DNA of 64,000 bases from Mycolicibacterium flavescens (lineage in GTDB: Bacteria; Actinomycetota; Actinomycetes; Mycobacteriales; Mycobacteriaceae): positions 4,402,001 through 4,466,000 of the forward strand of contig LR134353.1 in the NCBI GenBank assembly GCA_900637135.1, in the 5' to 3' direction. Numbering within the stretch: position 1 is the first letter of the stretch; each line of letters starts with the position of its first letter. Below, piece by piece: positions 8,366 to 17,345 of this stretch. The position numbers and the translations under genes were made by a program. The notes beneath the pieces were generated by a model. The model was not told the origin of the DNA. It saw nothing but the letters and a program-made list of their open reading frames with translations, and did no database searches.

Positions 8366-9892
8366 TCAGCGGGCCGCCGAGCCGTACTCCAGCGCCGGTT
8401 CGGCCGAGTCGACCTTGCCGTTGCTCGAAATCGTCAGCAGGCCGGGTTGCACGTCGTAGCGTGCGCCGTCGGCCGGATTGGTGGCGACGAACCCGCCGCC
8501 CATCGGCTGCGCATTGAGCTGCACGTTTGCCCCGTCGCGCAGCCGCTCCCCGCGGTACTGATAGGTGCCCGCACCCGACTCGCAGATCACCGCCAGCGAC
8601 TGTGCCGTCCGGATCGCCGCGACCGGCGTGCTCCCCGCGTCGCAGCGCGTGGTGTGCCCGATGAAGCCCTGCGAGTCCGTACCCGACACCCCGGCGATCG
8701 GAGGTCCGGTGGTCGTCGGCGTCGTCGTGGTGGTCGTCGACGGTGCGGTGGTCGTGGGCGGGGTCGTCGTCTCGGTCGTCGTCGACGGCGGCACGGCCAG
8801 CGGCGTCTGCGGCGCGGACCCGCCGTTGTCGCCGAACGCCAGCACCATGGCCAGCACCACCGCGGCGGTGAACAGCACGACCGTCGTCACCACCAGCCCG
8901 ACCTGCGCCGGACCGAACCGCTTGCGGTTCGTCGGCGGCGGCGGCTGCGGCGCGTACATCGGTTGATAGCGGGTGCTCGCCGGATTCGGGTCGACGGCCG
9001 AGAATTGGCGCGTCGACGGGGCCGGCGGTGGCGCTACCGGCATCACGACCGGTGGCTGCTCGGCCGCAGCGGCGGCCGCCTTGGCCAACTCACCGGCCGT
9101 CGTGTAGCGATCGGTGGGCTTCTTCGCCATGCCGCACTCGATGACCTCGTCGAACGCCCGGCTGATGCCGCGCCGCATGATGCTCGGGCGCGGCGGCGGC
9201 GAGAACAGGTGCGCGCCCATGATCTCGCGCAGGTCGCCGGAGTCGTACGGCGCGCGGCCGGTCAGGCATTCGTAGAGCAGGCAGGTCAGCGAGTAGATGT
9301 CGGAGGCCGGGCCGCCGCGTTCGCCGCTGATGCGTTCCGGCGCCATGTACGCGCACGACCCGATGACCAGGCCGGTCTTGGTGACGTTGGCTTCGCCGCC
9401 GCCGTGCGCGATGCCGAAGTCGACGATGTAGGCGAAATCGTCGTGGGTCAGCAGCACGTTCTCTGGCTTGATGTCGCGGTGTACCAGCCCATTCGAATGC
9501 GCGGCGTCCAGCGCGGCCGCGACCTGGGTGATGATCGACACCGCCCGCGTCGCGGGCAACGGGCCGGCGGTCCGAATCAACTCCTTGAGGCTGGCTCCTT
9601 CGACGAGGCGCATGTCGATGTAGAGCACACCGTCGATGTCGCCGAAGTCGTGAACGGGGATGACGTGCGGTTCCTGCAGGCGCGCGGCGACGCGCGACTC
9701 ACGCCGGAAGCGTTCCTGGAAGTTGGGATCGGCCGCCATATCCGGACGGAGCAGCTTGATGGCCACGGTCCGTTCCTTCGCGGTGTCCCACGCCCGGTAC
9801 ACCTCGCCCATGCCGCCGACGCCGATCAGAGACTTCAGCTCATACGGCCCGAATCGCGTGCCCAGACGGGAACCGCCCTTCGGGGAGCTCAC
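8366..9892 (-). CDS. Transmembrane Ser/Thr protein kinase (PknD/PknE-like)
   Basis: A 508-aa receptor-type Hanks kinase. The kinase domain spans about residues 14-270: glycine loop IGVGGMGEVY, catalytic Lys46 (VAIKLL), catalytic Asp140 in HRDIKPEN, DFG at 158-160 and YMAPER. A proline-rich juxtamembrane linker leads to a single TM helix at about 329-353, then a Thr/Pro-rich stalk (about 370-400) and an extracytoplasmic domain of about 100 residues with two Cys. This suggests sensing of an envelope signal. The GTG at 9892 was preferred over an upstream start because AAAGGA lies seven bases before it. The extracytoplasmic domain resembles no domain I can name. Confidence 0.9.
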   Translation of the reverse strand: MSSPKGGSRLGTRFGPYELKSLIGVGGMGEVYRAWDTAKERTVAIKLLRPDMAADPNFQERFRRESRVAARLQEPHVIPVHDFGDIDGVLYIDMRLVEGASLKELIRTAGPLPATRAVSIITQVAAALDAAHSNGLVHRDIKPENVLLTHDDFAYIVDFGIAHGGGEANVTKTGLVIGSCAYMAPERISGERGGPASDIYSLTCLLYECLTGRAPYDSGDLREIMGAHLFSPPPRPSIMRRGISRAFDEVIECGMAKKPTDRYTTAGELAKAAAAAAEQPPVVMPVAPPPAPSTRQFSAVDPNPASTRYQPMYAPQPPPPTNRKRFGPAQVGLVVTTVVLFTAAVVLAMVLAFGDNGGSAPQTPLAVPPSTTTETTTPPTTTAPSTTTTTTPTTTGPPIAGVSGTDSQGFIGHTTRCDAGSTPVAAIRTAQSLAVICESGAGTYQYRGERLRDGANVQLNAQPMGGGFVATNPADGARYDVQPGLLTISSNGKVDSAEPALEYGSAAR

Positions 9893-10041
9893 ATGCCATC
9901 CTTTCTCTTTCCGACACCAGCGCAGCAACCAGTGGTGTTCCCGCAACGCCGTCTTACGTAACCCGCTCCCCGCAGCGGGTGGCCCGGCGACTCCGATATC
10001 GCAGCAGCACAGGCGATTTCCTCAGTGCGCCAGGCTACCGA

Positions 10042-10590
10042 TTATTTCGTCGCGGTGAATGCGACGGTCACGGCGTCGGCGACCTTCATCGAGCCCATCA
10101 GCATCGAGTACGGCTTGAGGCCGAAGTCAGAGTGCCGCACGGTGGTTTCGCATGACATACGCCACATATCGTCGGCTTCCTGCACGGCCACGTCGACGAC
10201 CTGGTCGCGCGTCTTGCCGTTGATCTGCAGCGTTCCGGTGAGACGAAATCGGTCGCCGGTCTTCTCGATGTCGCTGGTTTCGAACTCGATACGCGGAAAG
10301 CGCTTCGCATTCAGCACTTTCAGCGCGTTGGACCGCGCGAGTGACTTCTCCGGTCCGGTCAGCGGCGTCACACCACCCTCCCCGCTGAGCACCTCGAGCG
10401 AGTCGACCTCGACCTTGAGCGTCACCCTGGATGGTTCGCCGTCGGACCATCCGACCGTGGCATGCCAGGTGTTCACGGCGATGGTCAGGCGGTGACCCAT
10501 CTTTGCCGCCCGGCCCTCGACGCCGGTGCGGATCCTCAGCTCGCCGTCCGACTGGTCCAGGTTCCAGGTTTGCGCGGTCATAGTGTCCAT
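10042..10590 (-). CDS. YceI family protein
   Basis: A 182-aa protein of the YceI family, a lipocalin-like beta-barrel that binds polyisoprenoid or other hydrophobic molecules in characterised members. Family features seen are the opening TAQTWNLDQSDGELRIRTGVEG, FPRIEFETSDIEKTGDRFRLTGTLQINGKTRD split over neighbouring strands, and DFGLKPYSMLMGSMKVADAVTVAF at the end. There is no signal peptide, so it is probably cytoplasmic, as for many actinobacterial members. The start is ATG 10590, or the ATG at 10581 three codons in; no clear ribosome binding site decides. It is divergent from the molybdenum hydroxylase operon with 49 bp between. Confidence 0.85.
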   Translation of the reverse strand: MDTMTAQTWNLDQSDGELRIRTGVEGRAAKMGHRLTIAVNTWHATVGWSDGEPSRVTLKVEVDSLEVLSGEGGVTPLTGPEKSLARSNALKVLNAKRFPRIEFETSDIEKTGDRFRLTGTLQINGKTRDQVVDVAVQEADDMWRMSCETTVRHSDFGLKPYSMLMGSMKVADAVTVAFTATK

Positions 10591-10639
10591 TGTCGCGGTG
10601 GCGCCGTTTCGCCAGCGCGGGCACGGGTACCTGCCGACA

Positions 10640-11155
10640 ATGGAGTCAGCCCACTTCACCGATATCACCGTGTCCGTCGATCGCACCGAGCACTCCGTGC
10701 ACGTCGACAACCGCGTCACCCTGCTCGACCTGCTCCGCGAACACCTCGGCGTCACCGCGCCCAAGAAGGGTTGCGACCACGGCCAGTGCGGGTCGTGCAC
10801 GGTCCTGCTTGACGGCCGCCGTGCCACCACCTGCCTCGCCTTCGCCGTCGCTCACGACGGCGCCGAGATCGTCACCGCCTCAGGCCTCGGTGACGGCGAC
10901 GCTCTGCATCCCGTCGCCCAGGCGTTCCTCGACCACGACGGCTTCCAGTGCGGCTACTGCACCCCAGGGCAGATCTGCTCAGCCGTCGGCATGCTCGACG
11001 AGGTCAAGTCCGGCGCGCCCAGCCACGTCACCGACGATCTCGAAAAGCCACCCGAACTCTCCGATGATGAGATCCGCGAACGCATGAGCGGCAACCTCTG
11101 CCGGTGCGCCGCCTATCCGAACATCGTCGCCGCCATCAGCGAGGCCGCCCGATGA
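10640..11155 (+). CDS. Molybdenum hydroxylase, 2Fe-2S subunit (YagT/PaoA-like)
   Basis: A 171-aa small subunit of a xanthine dehydrogenase-family enzyme. Two iron-sulfur cluster motifs are visible. The plant-ferredoxin type is CDHGQCGSC with a later Cys in RRATTC. The second is in the helical domain, CGYCTPGQIC and CRCAAYP. It relays electrons between the molybdopterin and FAD subunits. The ATG at 10640 is used. The stop overlaps the next gene's ATG as ATGA, so the three subunits are translationally coupled. No Tat signal is present, so a cytoplasmic enzyme is inferred, unlike the periplasmic E. coli PaoABC. Confidence 0.92.
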   Translation: MESAHFTDITVSVDRTEHSVHVDNRVTLLDLLREHLGVTAPKKGCDHGQCGSCTVLLDGRRATTCLAFAVAHDGAEIVTASGLGDGDALHPVAQAFLDHDGFQCGYCTPGQICSAVGMLDEVKSGAPSHVTDDLEKPPELSDDEIRERMSGNLCRCAAYPNIVAAISEAAR

Positions 11156-12138
11156 TCCCGTTCGACTACCACCGCGCCACCAGCGTCGCCGACGCGGTCA
11201 CCGCGGTCGCCGAGCGTCCCGACGCCGTGTTCCTCGCCGGCGGCACCAACCTCGTCGACCACATGAAACTCGGCATCCTCGAACCGTCCCTCGTCGTCGA
11301 CGTCGGCCACCTGCCGCTCACCGATATCGAGCAGCTGCCCGACAGCGCCCTGCGCGTCGGCGCCGACGTCCGCAACAGCGACCTCGCCGCCCACCCCGTG
11401 GTCCGCAGCCGCTACCCCGTCCTCGCGCGGGCGTTGCTGTCGGCGGCCTCCGGCCAGTTGCGCAACCTCGCGACCACCGCGGGAAACCTGTTGCAGCGCA
11501 CCCGGTGTGTGTACTTTCAGGACGTCACCACACCGTGCAACAAGCGCACGCCGGGCGAGGGATGCTCCGCCATCGGTGGCTACGTGCGCTATCACGCGAT
11601 CCTCGGCGCCTCCGAACACTGTGTGGCCGTGCACCCTTCGGACATGGCCGTCGCGTTGGCCGCGCTCGACGCGCAGGTCGTGTTCGTGGACGCCGACGGC
11701 GAACACCGCCTACCGATGACGGAATTTCACCGCCTGCCCGGCGACCGCCCCGACCGCGACACCGAGTTGCCGCCCGGCGCGCTGATCACCGCGGTCGAGA
11801 TCCCTGCGCCGCCAAACGGAGCCCGGTCGACGTACCGCAAAGTGCGCGACCGCGCCTCCTACGCGTTCGCGTTGACGTCGGTGGCCGCAGAACTCGTCGT
11901 CGACGACGGCAGGATCACGAGCGCCCGCATCGCACTCGGCGGCGTCGCCCACAAACCGTGGCGTGCGCGCCGCGCCGAAGAGGTCCTCACAGGTGCGCCA
12001 GCCACCGAAGACACGTTCCGACGGGCCGCAGACGCCGAACTCGAAGACGCGCAACCGTTGCCGGGCAACGAGTTCAAGGTCGAACTCACCCGCCGCACCA
12101 TCATCGCCACCCTGACGGAACTGAGCGAGCAACGATGA
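11152..12138 (+). CDS. Molybdenum hydroxylase, FAD-binding subunit (YagS/PaoB-like)
   Basis: A 328-aa FAD-binding medium subunit. It begins MIPFDYHRATSVADAV, contains the FAD-contact segment FLAGGTNLVDHMKLG near residue 36, and the second FAD motif in ATTAGNLLQRTRCVYFQD. Four cysteines in TRCVYFQD, TPCNKRTPGEGCSAIGG and SEHCVAVHPSD suggest the additional 4Fe-4S cluster known for PaoB-type subunits. The start is an ATGA overlap with the 2Fe-2S subunit, and the stop overlaps the next start the same way. Its job is to pass electrons from the iron-sulfur subunit to the final acceptor. Confidence 0.92.
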   Translation: MIPFDYHRATSVADAVTAVAERPDAVFLAGGTNLVDHMKLGILEPSLVVDVGHLPLTDIEQLPDSALRVGADVRNSDLAAHPVVRSRYPVLARALLSAASGQLRNLATTAGNLLQRTRCVYFQDVTTPCNKRTPGEGCSAIGGYVRYHAILGASEHCVAVHPSDMAVALAALDAQVVFVDADGEHRLPMTEFHRLPGDRPDRDTELPPGALITAVEIPAPPNGARSTYRKVRDRASYAFALTSVAAELVVDDGRITSARIALGGVAHKPWRARRAEEVLTGAPATEDTFRRAADAELEDAQPLPGNEFKVELTRRTIIATLTELSEQR

Positions 12139-14216
12139 CCACCCTCGAACCCCGCGCCATCGGTAAGCGTGTCACCCGTCTCGACGGGCCCGCCAAGGTC
12201 ACCGGGACCGCGGAGTATGCCTACGAGTACGCGGTCGAGAACGCCGCCTACCTCCATCCGGTCCAAGCCACCATCGCCAACGGCCGCATCACGACCATGG
12301 ACACCTCAGCCGCCGAAGCGGTCGACGGAGTTCTGGCCGTGCTCACCGTGTTCGACAAGTCTCAGTCGGCTGACACCTCCAACGGTGACCTCACGATCCT
12401 TCAGGGCCCGCAGGTGAACTACCGTGGTCAGTTGATCGGTGCCGTGCTGGCCGAGAGCGCCGAGACCGCCCGTCATGCAGCGGGTCTGGTGCAGGTGGAG
12501 TACGACTCTTCTCGGTACGACGTCGAACTCCGCGCCGACGATCCGAAGCTGTATGCGCCCGAGCAGGTCAACGCGGGCTATCCGACCGACACTGCCGAGG
12601 GCGACGCCGAAGCCGCGCTGCGCGACGCGCCGGTCGTCGTCGACCAGACCTACTCGACACCACACGAGCACAACAATCCGATGGAACCGCACGCGTGTAT
12701 CGCGCTGTGGGACAACGACACGCTGACTCTGTGGGATTCGACGCAGGGCGTCCACGCGGTGCGCAAGGAGATGGCGGCGACGTTCGGCCTCGACCCCGAA
12801 CAGGTGCGCGTCATCGCGAAGTACGTGGGCGGCGGGTTCGGTTCCAAGGGTGCGCCGCACTCACACAATGTGCTGGCGGTGATGGCGGCGCAACGGGTTC
12901 CGGGACGGCCGGTGAAGTTCGCGGTCACCCGGCAGCAGATGTTCGACTTCGTCGGATATCGCCCGCCGACCATTCATCACCTGCGTCTCGGCGCCGACCG
13001 TGACGGGATGCTCACGTCGGTGAGCCACGACGTGATCACCCAGACCGCTACGGTCAAGGAGTTCGCCGAGCAGGCCGCGGTGCCCACCCGCATGATGTAC
13101 GCGGGTACGAATCGCAAGACGTCACACCGGCTGGCGGCGCTCGACGTGCCCGTCCCGTTTTGGATGCGCGCGCCCGGCGAGTGTCCCGGCATGTTCGCTC
13201 TCGAGGTCGCGATGGACGAACTGGGCGTCGCGTGCGGCCTCGACCCGATCGAGCTGCGCATCCGCAACGAACCCGACGTCGATCCTGAGACCGGTAACCC
13301 ATGGTCGGACCGTCGCCTGGTCGAGTGCCTGCAGACCGGCGCGGAGCGGTTCGGTTGGGCATCGCGTGACCCGGAGCCTGGAACCCGTTGCGAGGGTGAG
13401 TGGTTGGTCGGCATGGGTGTGGCGTCCGCGGTGTATCCCGCGATGATCCAGCCGGGCAACAGCGCTCGCGTCGAATGTGTCGTCCCGGGCCGCTACACGG
13501 TCGCGATCGGTGCCGTCGACATCGGCACCGGCACGTGGACGGCGTTGAGCCAGATCGCCGCCGATGCGCTGGGCTGCGAGCTCTCGGCGATCGACCTGCA
13601 GATCGGCGACACCGATCTGCCCGCCGCATCGGTGGAGGGCGGTTCATCGGGCATCAGCTCGTGGGGTCGCGCCATCGTCGCTGCGGCACAACAGTTCCGG
13701 CACGACCACGGCGACCATCCGGAGGTCGGCGTCACCACCACCGCGGAGGCGCCGGAGAACGAGGAGGCGCCGAACTTCGGAATGTATTCGTTCGGTGCGC
13801 ATTTCGTAGAGGCGCGGGTCAGCCGGCATACGGGCGAGATCCGGGTGTCGCGGATGCTGGGCGTGTTCTCGATCGGCCGGGCGATCAACCCGGCGACACT
13901 GCGCTCGCAGTTGATCGGCGGCATGACGATGGGACTGTCGATGGCGCTGCATGAGGAGAGCGTGCGCGATCCCCGCTTCGGCCACATCGTCACCCGGGAT
14001 CTGGCGACGTACCACATCAGCTCGCACGCCGACGTCCCCGCGATCGAGGCGATGTGGCTCGACGACGTCGACAAGCACGCCAACCCGATGGGCTCGCGCG
14101 GCGCGGGTGAGATCGGCATCGTCGGCTCTGCCGCGGCGGTGGTCAACGCCGTCTATCACGCCACGGGTATCCGGGTGCGGGATCTGCCCGTGATGTGCGA
14201 CGCGCTGCTGGGCTAA
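12135..14216 (+). CDS. Molybdenum hydroxylase, molybdopterin-binding subunit (YagR/PaoC-like)
   Basis: A 693-aa large subunit of the xanthine oxidase family. Recognisable features are RVTRLDGPAKVTGTAEY at the N-terminus, VGGGFGSKG in the molybdopterin-binding region, FWMRAPGECPGMFALEVAMDEL, and the C-terminal GSRGAGEIGIVGSAAAVVNAV. The Glu of GAGE corresponds to the catalytic base of this family. Likely substrates are aldehydes or N-heterocycles; sequence reading does not decide. The enzyme needs molybdopterin cytosine dinucleotide in related systems, and no maturation chaperone gene (PaoD/XdhC type) is present nearby. It overlaps the convergent quinone oxidoreductase gene by 4 bp. Confidence 0.92.
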   Translation: MTTLEPRAIGKRVTRLDGPAKVTGTAEYAYEYAVENAAYLHPVQATIANGRITTMDTSAAEAVDGVLAVLTVFDKSQSADTSNGDLTILQGPQVNYRGQLIGAVLAESAETARHAAGLVQVEYDSSRYDVELRADDPKLYAPEQVNAGYPTDTAEGDAEAALRDAPVVVDQTYSTPHEHNNPMEPHACIALWDNDTLTLWDSTQGVHAVRKEMAATFGLDPEQVRVIAKYVGGGFGSKGAPHSHNVLAVMAAQRVPGRPVKFAVTRQQMFDFVGYRPPTIHHLRLGADRDGMLTSVSHDVITQTATVKEFAEQAAVPTRMMYAGTNRKTSHRLAALDVPVPFWMRAPGECPGMFALEVAMDELGVACGLDPIELRIRNEPDVDPETGNPWSDRRLVECLQTGAERFGWASRDPEPGTRCEGEWLVGMGVASAVYPAMIQPGNSARVECVVPGRYTVAIGAVDIGTGTWTALSQIAADALGCELSAIDLQIGDTDLPAASVEGGSSGISSWGRAIVAAAQQFRHDHGDHPEVGVTTTAEAPENEEAPNFGMYSFGAHFVEARVSRHTGEIRVSRMLGVFSIGRAINPATLRSQLIGGMTMGLSMALHEESVRDPRFGHIVTRDLATYHISSHADVPAIEAMWLDDVDKHANPMGSRGAGEIGIVGSAAAVVNAVYHATGIRVRDLPVMCDALLG

Positions 14217-15172
14217 GGCCGTAACACGAGGCTGCCGACGGTTTGTCGGTCGACGAGTGCGCGGTGCGCTTCGACGACGTCATCGAGGCGGTACTCGGTG
14301 ACTTTCGGGCGGAGTCGGCCGTCGGCGGTGAATGCGAGGAGGTGTTCGAGGGCCTGGCTGAACGCGTCCGGGCGACTGCGCCAACCCATCAGGGAGTAAC
14401 CGGTCACCGTGAGGTTCTGTGTCATCAAGGCCATCCCCGAGTACGTCGGCGGGGTTCCACTTGCGGCTCCGAACGTGACGATCCGGCCGAACGGCGCGAT
14501 GCAGTTCAGGGTGTCTTGCGAGGTTTGACCGCCGACGGAGTCGAGCACGAGGTCGACCCCACGCCCGTCGGTCGACTCGAGCACGGTCTTGGCCCATCCG
14601 GCTTCGGAGTAGTCCACGGCGAAGTCGGCGCCGTACGACCGAATGTGGTTGAGTTTCTGCGGAGTTCCCGCCGTGCCGATGACGACGCCAGCGCCGAGCA
14701 GTCGGGCGAGTTGGATCGCGAGGGTTCCGACACCTCCCGCGGCGGCGTGCACCAGCACGGTATCGCCGAACATGATTCTCCCGGCGTCGCGCAATGTCTG
14801 GTAGGCGGTCGCTCCGTGGACCCAGAGGATGGCCGCATCATGACTGTCCACCGAATCAGGCAGCGGCACAACCGAACCAGTCTGCGCGGTGGCGAACTCG
14901 GCGTAGCCATGCTCAACCATCGCCGCCACCCGTGACCCGACGGCAGGTCCACCCGAGCCGGAGCTGCGAACCGTCCCCGCGACTTCCTGCCCCATTCCCG
15001 CGGGCAAGTCGAAGGTGCCGAACGCACCCCGGCGCTTCATCACGTCGCCGTAGGTGATGCCGGCTGCCTCCACCTCGATCAGCACCTCATTCGGTCCGGG
15101 CACCGGCACCGCGCTGTCGCCGACATGCAGCACTTCTGGTCCACCGAACTCGGCCATCCAGACGGCCTTCAT
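14213..15172 (-). CDS. Quinone oxidoreductase-like, zinc-independent MDR protein
   Basis: A 319-aa medium-chain dehydrogenase/reductase. VLVHAAAGGVGTLAIQLARLLG is the Rossmann NADPH-binding element typical of quinone oxidoreductases, and the zinc ligands of alcohol dehydrogenases are absent. It probably reduces quinones or enones. ATG 15172 was chosen over GTG 15178 because AGGAG lies five bases upstream of it, overlapping the monooxygenase stop region. It is the last gene of the tetR-monooxygenase-reductase unit, suggesting it acts on products of the flavin monooxygenase. Confidence 0.9.
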   Translation of the reverse strand: MKAVWMAEFGGPEVLHVGDSAVPVPGPNEVLIEVEAAGITYGDVMKRRGAFGTFDLPAGMGQEVAGTVRSSGSGGPAVGSRVAAMVEHGYAEFATAQTGSVVPLPDSVDSHDAAILWVHGATAYQTLRDAGRIMFGDTVLVHAAAGGVGTLAIQLARLLGAGVVIGTAGTPQKLNHIRSYGADFAVDYSEAGWAKTVLESTDGRGVDLVLDSVGGQTSQDTLNCIAPFGRIVTFGAASGTPPTYSGMALMTQNLTVTGYSLMGWRSRPDAFSQALEHLLAFTADGRLRPKVTEYRLDDVVEAHRALVDRQTVGSLVLRP

Positions 15173-15180
15173 CGTCACTC

Positions 15181-16695
15181 CTAAACAGGTTGGGCGAGAA
15201 CGCGGTCGACGCTCTCGATCACCGACGACGGGTCGCGCTGATCACTGCGGTAAGCGATGTAACCGTCAGGCCGGATGAGCACGTAGCCACCGCCGGGCAG
15301 ATCGTAGGTGGCAGCGACCGCGAGGTCGTCGACTCGTACTGCGCGTATCCGATCGGGTAATTCGGAAGCGGGCGGCGTGGCGTCACCGACAGTCAGCAGG
15401 GTGTGCCGCGTCGGGTCCAGCAGGTCGAAAAGCCGGGTGGTAGTGCCATCCTGCGGGGCGAGCGTCACGTCGGGTGCACGGTCGCCGATGGCGGCCCGGC
15501 CCTGCGGCGCGCTACCCGAGTCATCGTGATAGGACACATCGATCTGTGAGATCGCGCGCAACAGAGTGCGCTGGACCGGCCGACTTGCCAGGATGTGCGG
15601 AGCGATGGTGCGGCGCATCTTCGTGCTCACGGGGTTGCGCAGCAGGGTCATCCTTGTGATGCGCCGGGTTCCTTTGACGAGTCGTCTGGCGACCGGTGAG
15701 CGCTCTCTGGCGTAAGTGTCCAGCAGCGCTCGGTCCGCCTCACCTCGCACGACTGCGGCGAGTTTCCAGCCGAGGTTGAAGGCGTCTTGGATGCCGGTGT
15801 TCATGCCCTGTGCGCCGACCACCGAGTGGATATGGGCGGCGTCGCCGATGAGGAAAGCCCGCCCGGCCGAGTGTGATTCGACTCTGCGCTGGTTGATCCG
15901 GAATCTGCCGGCCTGCCTGACTTCGGCAATCTTGGCGCCTGGGGGCGCGCAGACATCGACGGCGCGTTGCAATTCGACCTGTGTCACGTCGCCGGTGGGC
16001 GCGGGTTGCTCGTATTGTGCGACCGCTATGCGATGCCAGCCGTGCAGCATCGGAAAGTAGGCCACGAATCTGCCCCGGTTGAGGAAGGCGAAGAACTCGT
16101 CGCCGGGAAGGTCCCAGTCCATTCGGAGATCGGCGACCGCGAAATTCTCCTCCAACGACGAGCCCAGGAACCGCAGCCCGAGTTGTCGGCGGACGCTGCT
16201 GTGCGCCCCGTCCGCGCCGACGATCCAGCTCGCCCGCACCGTTTCGCTGCTGCCGTCGGGCCGTCGCGCTTCGACACTCACGTGGTCGGCGTGCTGAGTG
16301 AGCGCCACCATCTCGACCTGATGCTCGACGTGGGTGCCGAGCGCGGCGAGGTTCGCGGTGAGGACCTCTTGCACTTCGTTCTGCGGGATCATCAGCAGGA
16401 ATGGGTAGGGCGATGCCAGACCGGCGAAGTCGGCTCGCAGGATCTGACGGTTCTCGCTGAACACGTTGAAGACTCGCGCTTTGAGCCCGCGCGCGAGCAG
16501 CTGTTCGGTGATCCCCTGTCGATCGAAGAGTTCGAGGCTGCGAGCCTGCACGCCCAGTGCGCGCGTCTCGGTGTTCGGCCCGGCGGCGGCGTCGATGATG
16601 CGGGTGCGGATACCGCGGCGGACCAGTTCATTCGCCACCGTCAAACCGGTGGGTCCCGCGCCGACGATCAGCACATCGATGTGGCCCGCGTTCAT
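15181..16695 (-). CDS. FAD-dependent aromatic monooxygenase (PheA/TfdB-like)
   Basis: A 504-aa group A flavoprotein hydroxylase. The dinucleotide-binding motif is GAGPTG at residues 12-17 (VLIVGAGPTGLTVANEL), the DG motif is in WIVGADGAHSSVRRQLG, and the second FAD motif is FLIGDAAHIHSVVGAQGMNTGIQDA spread over neighbouring positions. The C-terminal thioredoxin-like extension ends in YVLIRPDGYIAYRS, as in PgaE/RdmE and phenol hydroxylase-type enzymes. It should hydroxylate an aromatic or polyketide substrate using NAD(P)H and O2. The ATG overlaps the stop of the upstream tetR gene as ATGA, so expression follows the repressor. Confidence 0.92.
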   Translation of the reverse strand: MNAGHIDVLIVGAGPTGLTVANELVRRGIRTRIIDAAAGPNTETRALGVQARSLELFDRQGITEQLLARGLKARVFNVFSENRQILRADFAGLASPYPFLLMIPQNEVQEVLTANLAALGTHVEHQVEMVALTQHADHVSVEARRPDGSSETVRASWIVGADGAHSSVRRQLGLRFLGSSLEENFAVADLRMDWDLPGDEFFAFLNRGRFVAYFPMLHGWHRIAVAQYEQPAPTGDVTQVELQRAVDVCAPPGAKIAEVRQAGRFRINQRRVESHSAGRAFLIGDAAHIHSVVGAQGMNTGIQDAFNLGWKLAAVVRGEADRALLDTYARERSPVARRLVKGTRRITRMTLLRNPVSTKMRRTIAPHILASRPVQRTLLRAISQIDVSYHDDSGSAPQGRAAIGDRAPDVTLAPQDGTTTRLFDLLDPTRHTLLTVGDATPPASELPDRIRAVRVDDLAVAATYDLPGGGYVLIRPDGYIAYRSDQRDPSSVIESVDRVLAQPV

Positions 16696-17300
16696 GAATC
16701 CTCCTCTGCAGGAATCTTGGCGGCCAGGAGCCGCTCGAACACCTCGACGAGCTTGCGTCGGTGCGCGGCCTGATCCAGATCGGTCAGCGGGGCGTAGGCC
16801 TCATGCAGTCCCTGCAGGGCGCCGAGCAGGACGACGGCGGTGAAATGCGGATCACTAACGCTGAATTCGCCCTGCTGCACGCCTTCTTCGATCAGCGCTG
16901 TCACGGCGGGCAGCACGTCGGTGGCGACCTGCGCGGTCACGCGGTGGTGCATATCGGTAAACGCCCGCGAGTACAGATCAGCGATCAAACCCGAGGTGGC
17001 GGCATCAGTCAGTTCCCGGTAGCTGAAGTGAAAGTCCATCAGGCGCGCAGTCGGGGACCTCGAGTGGTCCGTCAGCGCCGCTATCCACGTGTCTGCGATC
17101 TGCTGCGAGGCCGCAAGCACGCAGGCTTCGAACACCTCGTCCTTGGATCGAAAGTGATGGTAGAAGCAGCCTTTCGCGACGCTGAGCTCGCCGATGATCG
17201 CAGCGACGGTGGTCTTTTCGTACCCGTTCTCCGTAAACAGCTTGAGCGCGGCGCTGACGATCTCACTCTTCCGAACTTCAGGTTGCTTTATCTCCCGCAC
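16692..17300 (-). CDS. TetR family transcriptional regulator
   Basis: A 202-aa TetR-type regulator. The N-terminal helix-turn-helix region reads TTVAAIIGELSVAKGCFYHHF (about residues 30-50) followed by SKDEVFEA. The C-terminal part is the ligand-binding helical domain. The GTG start at 17300 has AAGG a few bases upstream. It heads the operon with the monooxygenase and quinone reductase and is divergent from the hydrolase gene. A perfect 21-bp palindrome lies between them, so it very likely represses both directions and is relieved by an aromatic or lipophilic ligand. Confidence 0.93.
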   Translation of the reverse strand: MREIKQPEVRKSEIVSAALKLFTENGYEKTTVAAIIGELSVAKGCFYHHFRSKDEVFEACVLAASQQIADTWIAALTDHSRSPTARLMDFHFSYRELTDAATSGLIADLYSRAFTDMHHRVTAQVATDVLPAVTALIEEGVQQGEFSVSDPHFTAVVLLGALQGLHEAYAPLTDLDQAAHRRKLVEVFERLLAAKIPAEEDS

Positions 17301-17312
17301 CTGCCTTACGCT

Positions 17313-17333
17313 ACAGACCGACGGTCGGTCTGT
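17313..17333. promoter_or_regulatory. Putative TetR operator (21-bp perfect palindrome)
   Basis: ACAGACCGAC (17313-17322), a central G, then GTCGGTCTGT (17324-17333) form a perfect inverted repeat. It lies in the 45-bp gap between the tetR start (17300) and the divergent hydrolase start (17346), next to the hydrolase ribosome binding site AGGAGG at 17336-17341. The GACCG/CGGTC arms resemble operators of AcrR/QacR-type TetR regulators. Binding by the adjacent TetR is inferred from position. Confidence 0.8.
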
Positions 17334-17345
17334 CTAGGAGGTGCC

